This document shows, one piece after another, positions 1-8,478 of a stretch of DNA of 64,000 bases; position 1 is the stretch's first letter, and each line of letters opens with the position of its first letter. The notes under the pieces were generated by a model. The model had not been told where the DNA came from and did not search any database. It worked only from the letters and a program-made list of their open reading frames with translations. Where the stretch lies: NCBI GenBank assembly GCA_964552465.1, contig CAZKGR010000007.1:73517-137516 (forward strand), in the 5' to 3' direction. A program made the position numbers and the translations under genes. This DNA is from BMS3BBIN04 sp964552465. GTDB taxonomy: Bacteria; Electryoneota; Electryoneia; Electryoneales; Electryoneaceae.

Positions 1-1732
1 CTGAAGCGTCGAAGGTGTAGCTGTGGCTGCCCGGACTGACGTGTCCATCCGCAAGCGTCGCGACACGTTGTCCGGCAATGTTGTAGACAGCGATGGTCAG
101 CTCAGAAATGTCCGGCAGATTGATGGTGACCGTAGTCGCGGCGTTGAACGGGTTGGGGAACGCAGCCAGAAAAGCTGTTGCCCGCGTTTCGTTTTTCCGC
201 TCGATTGCGGATTCCAGTTGATCCGCAAATGCCGACTCGAGGTTTGGTGATTCCCAATTCAAATTGGCGTCTGGCAAGTTATCATACTCAAATACAACAA
301 TCGGGAATTCATCTTCGCCCAAGACATTTTGCGGATCTGTTCCTGCTTTCATGCGGAATGTGTAGTCACCGACTGGGGCATTTCCCGGCACGAACTGATA
401 GATTTCGGGTACGGTTATATCAGTTTCGGGCGTGAACGGCATCGGCGGTGTTTGCGCGATGGGACCAAACACGGATCCGTCCGGGAGAACCGCTTCTGTC
501 CAGACGATGACACTTGTGGGTTGCTCAAGATTGCTGACCAGATGCGCAGAGTATGTGAACGGGGCGCCAGGCCAGACATACACAGGCCAGGCGTTAGGAA
601 CGAGTGTGATTTCAATGGGATCCAGGGATTGGAACCAGATTGTAACTGTGTTGTTGTAGTCCGATGCGCCGACAACATCCAGGTCACCGTCACCATCAAA
701 ATCTGCAGGGTAGAGGCCATTGCACGTGACAAGAGAATCGTCAATGGTCCAACGTTGCCAGATAGCACCATTTCCCGAAGTGTTTTCCCACCAGTAGAAC
801 CCATGGAGATTCTGGCTGCCGAGCAGATCCATGTCGCCGTCACCATCGAGATCTATCGTAAACAGGTTCGCGAGCATGGTAACATCATCTACAACATGTT
901 GGATCCAGCTGTCATCATTTCCACCCGTATTTTCAAACCAAACCAGATCTTCTGTTTCACTTGCCCCTACAAGATCGATATCCCCATCCCCATCCATATC
1001 CGCTGCTCGAATCTGGATGATGTCATACAATGGGCTGCCAATTGAGTGTTGATACCAATTTGTTTCATTGAAATTTTCCATCCATCTGAGAGCGGTGAGT
1101 CCATGATCGCTGAATGCGACATCATTGTCACCATCGCCGTCAATATCTGCTGCATCCACAGTATTTATGTGGTGGATACCTCCCCGGATCACATCAGAGG
1201 TCCAGGAGAGTCCGTCGCCGTAATAATTATTCCACCAGCGAACTTCCCAGCCTCCAGCACCGATGACATCCATATCGCCATCACCGTCAAGATCGACAGC
1301 ACCAATCTCACGTGCTTGCATGAAACCGGCGGTAACGAAGTGTGGTGTCCATAAATCGCCGGCATCAGGATTCTCCCACCAGATGATGGATTCCGTGTCG
1401 AATTTCAACATCAGCAGGTCCAGATCACCATCGGTATCCATATCAGCTGGATGAAGATCAGTTGATGTGGGGAAGGTTGGAAGTGTGACGCGCAGGATCC
1501 AGTTTTGACCGCTACCGTCAATGTTTTCCCAATATTGAACGCCGGCCGTCGTTGATCCGGCGAAGATGTCTGCGTCACCATCACCGTCGAAGTCGGCAGC
1601 GCAAACGCCAGTCGCGTTTTCGAAGTTGTCGGTGAGCGTAAACGCTGTCCAGTTGGTTTCGGCTTGGGATGCAGGAAGGAAGAAAATCGTTGCGAAAGCG
1701 CAGCCAAGTAGAATGGTCATCAGTTTCATCAT
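1..1732 (-). CDS. FG-GAP/VCBS repeat protein with T9SS sorting domain (3' end off the window)
   Basis: Secreted, probably surface-exposed calcium-binding beta-propeller protein. The start is the ATG at 1732, preceded by GGGGG (revcomp), and the frame stays open for 577 codons to the window edge. A signal peptide (MMKLMTILLGCAFATIFFL, cut near ASQA) is followed by seven D-x-D-x-D-G-D-x-D loops (for example DFDGDGDAD, DMDTDGDLD, DLDGDGDMD) alternating with WWEN-type strands, which is the FG-GAP/VCBS pattern. Then come an Ig-like region and the start of a C-terminal sorting domain (AAFPNPFNAATTVTINLP, then GQRVATLADG). By family knowledge such tails direct export through the type IX system. The final residues lie beyond position 1. 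The ligand is unknown. Confidence 0.85.
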   Translation of the reverse strand, partial: MMKLMTILLGCAFATIFFLPASQAETNWTAFTLTDNFENATGVCAADFDGDGDADIFAGSTTAGVQYWENIDGSGQNWILRVTLPTFPTSTDLHPADMDTDGDLDLLMLKFDTESIIWWENPDAGDLWTPHFVTAGFMQAREIGAVDLDGDGDMDVIGAGGWEVRWWNNYYGDGLSWTSDVIRGGIHHINTVDAADIDGDGDNDVAFSDHGLTALRWMENFNETNWYQHSIGSPLYDIIQIRAADMDGDGDIDLVGASETEDLVWFENTGGNDDSWIQHVVDDVTMLANLFTIDLDGDGDMDLLGSQNLHGFYWWENTSGNGAIWQRWTIDDSLVTCNGLYPADFDGDGDLDVVGASDYNNTVTIWFQSLDPIEITLVPNAWPVYVWPGAPFTYSAHLVSNLEQPTSVIVWTEAVLPDGSVFGPIAQTPPMPFTPETDITVPEIYQFVPGNAPVGDYTFRMKAGTDPQNVLGEDEFPIVVFEYDNLPDANLNWESPNLESAFADQLESAIERKNETRATAFLAAFPNPFNAATTVTINLPDISELTIAVYNIAGQRVATLADGHVSPGSHSYTFDAS

Positions 1733-1831
1733 ATCCCCCAATAGCGATTACTACTTAAAGTAAGGTATATTTCATAATTTAGGCAAACAGATAAGCGATC
1801 TTTATCAATTAATCAGGATTTCAAGAGAGAA

Positions 1832-1857
1832 CAATCCCGGTGGGGTCGCCGGGATTG
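1832..1857 (-). terminator. hairpin terminator candidate after the aminotransferase
   Basis: Nine-bp arms CAATCCCGG / CCGGGATTG enclose an 8-nt loop. Read on the minus strand the hairpin is followed by a T-rich stretch (TTGTTCTCTCTT). It lies just past the stop of the minus-strand aminotransferase, so it is a plausible but not perfect intrinsic terminator. Confidence 0.55.
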
Positions 1858-1889
1858 AATAGGTACAGTTTGAAGTAGATCTGGCAGAA

Positions 1890-3092
1890 CTACCCTTCCC
1901 ACTTCACCATAAACTCGCCGATCTGGTCGTAGGCTTTCGACAGCACATCCTCGGGCGGGAGGAACACGATGCGGAAGTGTTTTGTGCCGGGAACCTGCCC
2001 GAAGCCCATGCCGGGGACAATTACAACACCCGTTTCACGGATCAGCGCCTTCGTCCACTCTTCGTCATTGCCCTCGATCTCGAGTTTCGGGTACGCGTAG
2101 AACGCGCCGCCCGGTTTGACACAGGAGATCCCCGGGATCTCGTTCATCCGGTGGTACGTCAGGTCACGGCGGCGGTGCAGCTTTTCCAGCGTTTCCGGGA
2201 GGTGGGCGTCGTCACCGTCGAGGGCGGCGGGGATCGCGTACTGGAACGGATGATTCGCACACAACCGTGCGCGCAGCAGCTTGTTGACCGCTTCGACGAA
2301 CGGTTCGAGCAGTTCACCCGGCCCGCTGACAATCCCCCAGCCGATCCGCCAGCCTGGGCTGATGTAATTCTTCGCGATGCCGTTGAACGTGACAACCGGC
2401 GCGTCCGGGTCGAGCGACGCGATGCTCACATGTTCGCCGCCGTCAAACAGCAGCTTGTCGTAGATCTCGTCGGACAGGATCACGAGGTCGTGCTCTTTGG
2501 CGATCTGAATCAGGCCGAGCAACGTTTCCCGCGAGCAATTGGACCCGGTCGGGTTGTTCGGGTTGATGATCACAATCGCACGGGTCTTGTCGTCAATCTT
2601 GCTGCGAATGTCTTCGAGATTCGGCTGCCAGTCGTTGTCTTCGTCAAGGAAATACGGATTCTCGACCGCTTCCAGCTTCGCCATTACAGCCGTGTACAGC
2701 GGGTATCCGGGCGAGGGCAGCAGCACATTCTCGCCAGCGTTAACCAGGCTGGTCAGCACCAGTTCGATGGCTTCCGAACCGCCGGTGGTGATGAATATGT
2801 CGCGGATGTTGCTGATGCCCTTGGACACGGCGTACCGTTCGATGGAATCCAAGGCCGGCTTGACACCTGAGCTCGGGCTGTATCCGCACTGGTTGTCGTT
2901 CATTGCCTTGATCGCGGCGTCGATCATCGGCTGCGGGGTACGGAAATCGTACTGGTTTGGATCGCCGATGTTGAGGTACAGCATCTCTTTGCCGGTGCGG
3001 CGGGTCTCGTCGGCGATGACGACGATATCACGCACGGCATACTTGATGTGTTCGGTACGTACGGCGGGCTCAATCACTCGTGTATCGACCAT
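1890..3092 (-). CDS. pyridoxal phosphate-dependent aminotransferase, alanine aminotransferase-like
   Basis: Class I/II fold-type I aminotransferase of 400 residues, cytosolic, transferring the amino group between an amino acid and a 2-oxoacid. Visible motifs are the NPNNPTG loop near residue 177, SDEIYD near 207, and the PLP-binding lysine in FNGIAKNY (about K241) followed by PGWRIGW. This arrangement resembles AlaA/ALT-type enzymes more than AspC, but substrate preference cannot be read from sequence. The ATG at 3092 was chosen because GGAGA lies 8 nt upstream; an in-frame ATG at 3149 has no such site. The gene is divergent from the PrpD-family gene, leaving about 215 bp that must hold both promoters. 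Confidence 0.88.
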   Translation of the reverse strand: MVDTRVIEPAVRTEHIKYAVRDIVVIADETRRTGKEMLYLNIGDPNQYDFRTPQPMIDAAIKAMNDNQCGYSPSSGVKPALDSIERYAVSKGISNIRDIFITTGGSEAIELVLTSLVNAGENVLLPSPGYPLYTAVMAKLEAVENPYFLDEDNDWQPNLEDIRSKIDDKTRAIVIINPNNPTGSNCSRETLLGLIQIAKEHDLVILSDEIYDKLLFDGGEHVSIASLDPDAPVVTFNGIAKNYISPGWRIGWGIVSGPGELLEPFVEAVNKLLRARLCANHPFQYAIPAALDGDDAHLPETLEKLHRRRDLTYHRMNEIPGISCVKPGGAFYAYPKLEIEGNDEEWTKALIRETGVVIVPGMGFGQVPGTKHFRIVFLPPEDVLSKAYDQIGEFMVKWEG

Positions 3093-3307
3093 CGGACAGC
3101 TCTCCGGTTCAGGGATTTCGTTGTAGTTCGTGAAGATACGAACAAGCACTGGTGCGGACCAGAGAACGAAGAGCGGCTTCTATGGGTAAGAATTCGTAGT
3201 ATAGTAACAGAAACTGCCTCCCGCGCTGCTTGCTCTTGTGAAGACGTACGTGTAAACTCGCAGCTCAACACAAGTGTGAACCACATCAAATCCAGGGAGC
3301 ACGGACG

Positions 3308-4690
3308 ATGGCGACCATCTCGGAACAGATCGCTGCGTGGGCGGCGGACACTAAATTTGAAGACCTTGATTCTGCTGCAATTGAGATGGCGAAGACCATC
3401 TTGTACGATTCCATCGGCTGCGCGTTGGGCGGGTACAAAACGCACGATGTCGGCATCATGCGCGGTTACCTCGAAGAAAAGGGCGGCGTCGAAGAGACGA
3501 CGGTCGTCGGTTCGGGCACCAAACTGCCGGCGGTGGAAGCATCCCTGTTGAACGCGTTGATGGTCCGCGCGTTGGATTACAACGACATCTACTGGAAGCA
3601 GGACCCGAGCCATCCGTCGGATATTATACCCGGACCGTTGGCGTTGGGCGAACGCATGGGCGCATCTGGCAAGGAACTGCTGCTGGCGATCGCTATTGGT
3701 CACGAAGTCGAGATGCGGTTGTGCGAAGCCGGTTTCCCGGGTATCCGTGAACGTAAATGGCATCACGCGACATTGACAGCGTTCGCTTCACCGGTATCAT
3801 GCGGACGGATGTTGGGCCTGAACGCTGACCAGATCGCGCATGCGACCGGTATCAGCGGCAGCCGTCACGCGACTTTCGGCGCGATCACCGCCGGTCACCT
3901 GACGATGATGAAGAACACAGCCGATCCCATGGCGACCCAGTCGGGCGTTTTGGCGGCGGAATTGGCTGAACGTGGATACGAAGGCCCGGCGCATGTAATC
4001 GACGGCAAGGAAGGTCTGTTCGACGCGTACGGCGACGATTGGAAACCGGAAATCATGACCGACGATCTGCCGAAGAATGGTTCACCGTGGCGCATCGTGC
4101 AGTGTGGTCTCAAGTCGTTCCCGACCGAGGCGCTGACCCATGCCCCTCTGACAGCTGTCATCGAGCTGATCACTGAGCACGACCTGCAGCCGGATCAGAT
4201 CGAAAGTATCCACCTGAAGACCATCGCCCGTGCGGCAGACATTCTGTCTGATCCGACCAAGTACAACCCGCAGACACGTGAGTCCGCCGACCACAGCTTG
4301 CCGTATTGCATTGCAGTAGCGGTCGTTGATCGCAAGATTACCCCGGCCAGCTTCGACGAATCGAAGATCTTCGATCCGACCGTCCGCGCCCAGCTTAAGA
4401 AGCTGACGGTGTCCGGTGAATCGGCATATGAAGCGCTCTTCCCGGCCAAGCAGCCCAATGAGATCACAATCACCACGACCGATGGCGTTGAACACGTCAA
4501 GTACGTCGAGTACCCCATGGGTTCGCCGCAATACCCGATCAGCGAAGCTGCCCTGGATGCCAAGTTCCAGTCCCTCGCGGAAGGTGTGATCAGCGCGGGA
4601 CGTCAGGCACAGGTGAAAGCAATGGTCAACGATCTGGAGAACGTTGACAACGTCGCTGACCTGATGACGTTGCTCGTGGCGAATGTGTAA
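3308..4690 (+). CDS. MmgE/PrpD family protein (2-methylcitrate dehydratase-like)
   Basis: Full-length MmgE/PrpD protein of 460 residues, a cytosolic family whose characterised members dehydrate 2-methylcitrate or related tricarboxylates without an Fe-S cluster. Recognisable stretches include YDSIGCALGGYKTHD near residue 30, ALDYNDIYWK near 95, ATGISGSRHATFGAITAGH near 180 and KSFPTEALTHAP near 263. The start is supported by AGGGAG about 8 nt upstream. No prpB, prpC or acnD is nearby, so a role in propionate catabolism is not supported by context and the true substrate is open. Confidence 0.85.
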   Translation: MATISEQIAAWAADTKFEDLDSAAIEMAKTILYDSIGCALGGYKTHDVGIMRGYLEEKGGVEETTVVGSGTKLPAVEASLLNALMVRALDYNDIYWKQDPSHPSDIIPGPLALGERMGASGKELLLAIAIGHEVEMRLCEAGFPGIRERKWHHATLTAFASPVSCGRMLGLNADQIAHATGISGSRHATFGAITAGHLTMMKNTADPMATQSGVLAAELAERGYEGPAHVIDGKEGLFDAYGDDWKPEIMTDDLPKNGSPWRIVQCGLKSFPTEALTHAPLTAVIELITEHDLQPDQIESIHLKTIARAADILSDPTKYNPQTRESADHSLPYCIAVAVVDRKITPASFDESKIFDPTVRAQLKKLTVSGESAYEALFPAKQPNEITITTTDGVEHVKYVEYPMGSPQYPISEAALDAKFQSLAEGVISAGRQAQVKAMVNDLENVDNVADLMTLLVANV

Positions 4691-4711
4691 AGTAAGGCTG
4701 TTGTGTTTTAC

Positions 4712-4737
4712 TTACCACGGAATTAAGTCCGTGGTAA
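4712..4737. repeat. TTACCACGGA palindrome, copy 1
   Basis: Perfect 10-bp arms TTACCACGGA / TCCGTGGTAA with a 6-nt loop (ATTAAG). The same arms recur at 49762-49787 with a different loop (CTTCAG), so this is a dispersed element rather than an isolated hairpin. It lies 21 bp after the PrpD-family stop codon and could also act as a 3' structure. Confidence 0.8.
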
Positions 4738-4744
4738 ATGGAAG

Positions 4745-4775
4745 TCATCCTGAGCGTTTTTGCAAGGATCTCTCT
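4745..4775. repeat. TCATCCTGAGC...AAGGATCTC repeat, copy 1
   Basis: The string TCATCCTGAGC, a short variable middle and AAGGATCTC form an imperfect palindrome (ATCCT / AGGAT). A second copy lies at 56749-56777. Similar strings are, from memory, common in intergenic DNA of several bacterial phyla. Confidence 0.5.
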
Positions 4776-4786
4776 TATGATTTACC

Positions 4787-4814
4787 GGGGACACTTTGAG
4801 GACAAAGTGTCCCC
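4787..4814. repeat. GGGGACACTTTG palindrome, copy 1
   Basis: Perfect 12-bp arms GGGGACACTTTG / CAAAGTGTCCCC with loop AGGA. An identical 28-bp copy lies at 7499-7526, so the two copies flank the phosphatase gene as direct repeats. Both are followed by GGTATTT. Confidence 0.85.
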
Positions 4815-4994
4815 GTGGTATTTCCAACCCCGCTCACCAATCCCTTGATGATCAGGATACTCGAAGCCTCAATAGTGGCGGCGAGAACCAGAATTTATCA
4901 GCCATGACGGGTAAAAACCCGGTATATTTCCAAGCACTCTGGTATTTCCCATAACACGGAGTCCTGATGTGGATTCCGAGCAGGGGGATCAAGC

Positions 4995-7481
4995 ATGGCC
5001 AAGACAAGACCCCGATGGCAGTTATGGGCAATACTGTTTTCACTGATACTCCTCTTCGTGATTTCCATCCTGAACCTGTCTCAGAGATATGTATACGACC
5101 TTTCCTTTTCTGACACCAAAGGCTATGTCGAAATAATACTTGGAAATTCGCTGGAAGGTTCTGATGATCTTGGAGTTGTAACCGGGGACACGTGTGTCGC
5201 TATCGAAAACACCGAAGTAGGTACTGAATCAGACGCCGCTTGGTTTGTCAAGAACTTCACTGAATCAACGATGCTCACTGTTCAGATTGAGCGTGGTAAT
5301 GACATACTGTCAGCGACGATTCCCGCATACAAGAAGTATTGCGCACTATACATCATTCTGATCACGCTTCTGGGTGGATTCTTCATTTGTACTGGAATTC
5401 TATTGTGGTGGTACGCTTCTGGAGCGAAAACAGCGAGATCATTTTCATTGTTGATGACTTCCATAGGTGTTGCATTCCTTCTCTCCGACTACATCAATGT
5501 ATATGCTAATCCTGTTATACACTATGGTTACAGCTTTCTCTGGATCGCCAGCTATACAATGGTACCATCCGCGTTGCTGGAATTCACCCAGCGTTTCTTC
5601 AAACTCAAGTTCATTCCCGTCAAAGGGCAGATAACTTATTATTTATTTTATATACCCAGTATTATATTAATAACTATACTTTGTATAACATACTACAAAT
5701 GGGATAAATCGTATGATTTCAACTGGGGTCAAGTCTGGCGTCACTATTTTTATGATTACGTGGATGCTTACCTGATAATTTCATTTACGTTATATTCTAT
5801 ACTTCTGATCACCAAGCTCATTACTAGTAAAAACCTGTCGGAACGACAAAGATTACAGTGGACGCTATTAACAACAGCAGTCGGTGTATTACCATTTTTC
5901 ATTTTCTATAAAGTACCGATATTTTTGGGTTATGATCCAATTGTGTCACTATGGATCTGTCAATCAATGATGTTGATCGTTCCAATTGGTTGGGGAATGT
6001 CTGTCGCCTCTTTCAGGATGTTTGAGGTCGAATGGGTACTGTCACGAACGATAATATATGTAATAGTATCAATAATAATTGTATATGTGTTTTCGTTATT
6101 CGCGGCAATCAGTACAAGCTATTTTGAAAATGAGGGTGTCATGTCCTTATTGATTATGGTAACGATAATAATAACTACTATATACGTAGCGATAGTAGGG
6201 TTGATATCACAGGTAAGTAAGATAGTTGATAAGCTATATTATCACGATTATTACAATTACCATCAGGAAGTACAAAAGATAACAAGGATTCTGTCTAATA
6301 CGACGGAGAAAGACAAAGTACTGGATCTGCTGACATCCAAATTGCCAACAATTTTGCAAATCGAGAAAGCTACGTTGGTTACAGTGTCGGGATCCGAAGA
6401 GCTGCGTGTCGAGAATTCAGCTCTGCATATCTCAAACGGAGAGAAAGAAGCAATAAAGGCAGCGATAGAAGATTTGATCGAGGCTGAGCGAGATGTTGAG
6501 ACCAGTCTTGTTCAGATTGAGTCGTCGAACAGACAGGGTAGTTATGGGTATGGTTATGTGCTGATGCTGGGGAGTGATGATCAGACCTCTGATGTGCTGA
6601 TGCTAGGCAGTAAGATGTCCGGCGCACCATTCAGCATGCAGGACCGCCGTTTGCTGAGCTCGCTATCAATGCAGGTTTCGATTACGCTTGACAACATCAG
6701 CATGCAGCAGGAGTTGATCAGGACGGAATTAATCAAGCGTGATTTAAAATCTGCAGAGCGAATTATGAGCTTGATTGTCCCGCAGCCGGATCAACTACCA
6801 GCCGTCGACGGTGTTGATCTTTATGGATACAGCTATCCGTGCCACGACATCGGCGGTGATTATCTGGATGTTATCGTAACGGAGGATCAACGCGTAGCTT
6901 TCATCATCAGTGATGTGTCTGGCAAGGGGTTGCAGGCATCTTTGCTGGTTTCCAACCTGCAGGCAACGTGTCAGGTGCTGTTTCACAGCGGTCTTCCGTT
7001 AACGGAAATCATGCACCAGATAAACAGAATTCTCTTCCACAATTCGACACCCGAACAATATGTGACCTGTTTCGTAGGCATTCTGGATCCTCAACGGGGC
7101 GAACTCGAAACGGTTAATGCCGGTCACAATGATCCTTGTATCGTGCGCAATGATGGGCGGATAGAGACACTTCAGCAGCGAGATCTGATCCTCGGAATCA
7201 TGGAGGATATACAATTCAGTTCCGCACGTGCCCAGTTGAAGCCAGGGGATATGATCTACTTGTACACGGACGGTATTTCCGAGGCTTTTTCACCAAGCGG
7301 TGCTGAATTTGGTGAAGCGCGGTTGATGCGCATTCTTCGCGAATCGGCAAGCTCATTGACCAGCGAGAAGTTGCTGAAACGTATCGAACAGGATGTCGCA
7401 CAGTGGTGCGCTGTCAGCAATCCGGAGCATGGGTTTCCTCACGATGATTTCACTCAGCTATGCTTGAGGTATCAGGGTTGA
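4995..7481 (+). CDS. membrane PP2C/SpoIIE-family serine phosphatase with GAF domain
   Basis: Predicted membrane-anchored signalling phosphatase of 828 residues. Order: one N-terminal membrane segment (about 13-30), a PDZ-like extracytoplasmic region (about 45-115), some eight to nine further membrane segments (about 120-420), a GAF-like domain (about 435-575), then a SpoIIE/PP2C catalytic domain. Metal-binding signatures are DIGGDYLD, ISDVSGKGL, NAGHNDP and YTDGISEAF. By family knowledge it dephosphorylates a phosphoserine protein, often an anti-sigma antagonist in partner-switching, but no such partner is nearby. The membrane-spanning part is much more AT-rich than flanking genes. A paralogue of the same architecture lies at 13879-16500. 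The start follows AGGGGGAT. Confidence 0.85.
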   Translation: MAKTRPRWQLWAILFSLILLFVISILNLSQRYVYDLSFSDTKGYVEIILGNSLEGSDDLGVVTGDTCVAIENTEVGTESDAAWFVKNFTESTMLTVQIERGNDILSATIPAYKKYCALYIILITLLGGFFICTGILLWWYASGAKTARSFSLLMTSIGVAFLLSDYINVYANPVIHYGYSFLWIASYTMVPSALLEFTQRFFKLKFIPVKGQITYYLFYIPSIILITILCITYYKWDKSYDFNWGQVWRHYFYDYVDAYLIISFTLYSILLITKLITSKNLSERQRLQWTLLTTAVGVLPFFIFYKVPIFLGYDPIVSLWICQSMMLIVPIGWGMSVASFRMFEVEWVLSRTIIYVIVSIIIVYVFSLFAAISTSYFENEGVMSLLIMVTIIITTIYVAIVGLISQVSKIVDKLYYHDYYNYHQEVQKITRILSNTTEKDKVLDLLTSKLPTILQIEKATLVTVSGSEELRVENSALHISNGEKEAIKAAIEDLIEAERDVETSLVQIESSNRQGSYGYGYVLMLGSDDQTSDVLMLGSKMSGAPFSMQDRRLLSSLSMQVSITLDNISMQQELIRTELIKRDLKSAERIMSLIVPQPDQLPAVDGVDLYGYSYPCHDIGGDYLDVIVTEDQRVAFIISDVSGKGLQASLLVSNLQATCQVLFHSGLPLTEIMHQINRILFHNSTPEQYVTCFVGILDPQRGELETVNAGHNDPCIVRNDGRIETLQQRDLILGIMEDIQFSSARAQLKPGDMIYLYTDGISEAFSPSGAEFGEARLMRILRESASSLTSEKLLKRIEQDVAQWCAVSNPEHGFPHDDFTQLCLRYQG

Positions 7482-7498
7482 TGTGATTGTTCGCTATA

Positions 7499-7526
7499 GG
7501 GGACACTTTGAGGACAAAGTGTCCCC
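7499..7526. repeat. GGGGACACTTTG palindrome, copy 2
   Basis: Identical over 28 bp to the copy at 4787-4814 and placed 17 bp after the phosphatase stop codon. It may serve as a 3' hairpin, but it lacks a following T-run. Confidence 0.85.
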
Positions 7527-7639
7527 ACGGTATTTTCTGATGCAGTGCTTTTCTCAGGAGCGTACCGGGAGATTCCGGGTGGGATCGCGGGTCCAATAGT
7601 GCTACTTTCCGAGTTCGGTGAGTGGTTAACGGTGTTTTG

Positions 7640-7669
7640 CTCACAACTCATAACTCATAGCTCACAACT
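7640..7669. repeat. heptad repeat array (CTCAnnn), 4 units
   Basis: Tandem 7-mers CTCACAA, CTCATAA, CTCATAG, CTCACAA plus two bases. CTCA is invariant and the last three bases vary. The array ends 11 nt before the surE start codon, where no Shine-Dalgarno sequence is visible. It belongs to the heptad family seen at eight other places in the window. Confidence 0.8.
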
Positions 7670-7680
7670 GAAGTTCTACC

Positions 7681-8478
7681 ATGAAGATTTTGATTACAAA
7701 CGATGACGGTTACCAGTCCTCCGGCATCCGGGCGTTGTATGATGCGCTCGTCGAGTTACCGGACACGGAGGTGATCGTCGCTGCACCAGACCGGGAGCAG
7801 TCGGCAGTCGCTCTCGGCATCACGTTGCATGATCCGTTGCGCGCGTGGCCGCTGGATCACATCGGCATGAAGGGGTGGAGCATTGACGGTACCCCAGCCG
7901 ATTGTGTCAAGCTGGCGGTCAGCGAATTGCTCAAGGACAGTCCGCCGGACATCGTGTTCAGCGGGATCAATCGCGGCAGCAATGTCGGCCTCAACGCGAA
8001 CTACTCCGGTACGGTCGCCGGTGCGATTGAGGGTGCGATGAACGGCTTGCCAGCAATAGCTGTATCGTTGGCGTCGTACACGTTTGAAGATTTCTCTGGT
8101 GCGCAGGCCGCAGCGAAGTTCGTGCTCGAACGCATCGCGGATCATAAACCGGGCCGTAACGAAGTGCTGAATGTGAATGTGCCGCCTGTTCCTGCTGATG
8201 AACTGAAGGGCGTGCGGGTCACGCCGGTGTCGAACGTGGTCTATCGCGAGGTCGTGTCAAGCCGGACGGACGCACATGATCGTCCGTATTACTGGCTGGG
8301 TGGTGAATTGCGCAGCATGTCAACAACCGAGGGCGGCGACTACGAGTCGATTAACGCTGGTTATGTCGCGGTGACACCGCTGAAGGTGGACTGGACCAGC
8401 CGCAGGAGTCTTGAATCGATGCGGATGAACGGCTGGCAGGTGGATTGGATGCGGAATAAGGATAACGGCCGTGGCTGA
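7681..8478 (+). CDS. surE: 5'/3'-nucleotidase SurE
   Basis: Survival protein SurE, a metal-dependent nucleoside 5'- and 3'-monophosphate phosphatase of 265 residues, the usual length. The N-terminal ILITNDDGY motif carries the metal-binding aspartates, SGINRGSNVG near residue 95 supplies the asparagine and loop, and YSGTVAGAIEG follows. The last 8 nt overlap guaA in another frame, so the two are very likely co-transcribed and translationally coupled. No clear ribosome-binding site precedes the ATG; a heptad repeat array occupies that space. Confidence 0.95.
   Translation: MKILITNDDGYQSSGIRALYDALVELPDTEVIVAAPDREQSAVALGITLHDPLRAWPLDHIGMKGWSIDGTPADCVKLAVSELLKDSPPDIVFSGINRGSNVGLNANYSGTVAGAIEGAMNGLPAIAVSLASYTFEDFSGAQAAAKFVLERIADHKPGRNEVLNVNVPPVPADELKGVRVTPVSNVVYREVVSSRTDAHDRPYYWLGGELRSMSTTEGGDYESINAGYVAVTPLKVDWTSRRSLESMRMNGWQVDWMRNKDNGRG

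Larger units (their letters stand above)
4691..4994. other. gene-free stretch rich in palindromes
   Basis: About 300 bp between the PrpD-family gene and the phosphatase. It contains no credible open frame but three separate palindromic elements (listed individually), then about 180 bp of AT-richer sequence that presumably carries the phosphatase promoter. The phosphatase ribosome-binding site AGGGGGAT ends just before its ATG. Confidence 0.6.

Noticed and set aside
329..1045. Plus-strand open frame of 238 codons
   Set aside because: It is the antisense of the FG-GAP protein; the DxDGDGD codons on the minus strand explain it and it has no ribosome-binding site.
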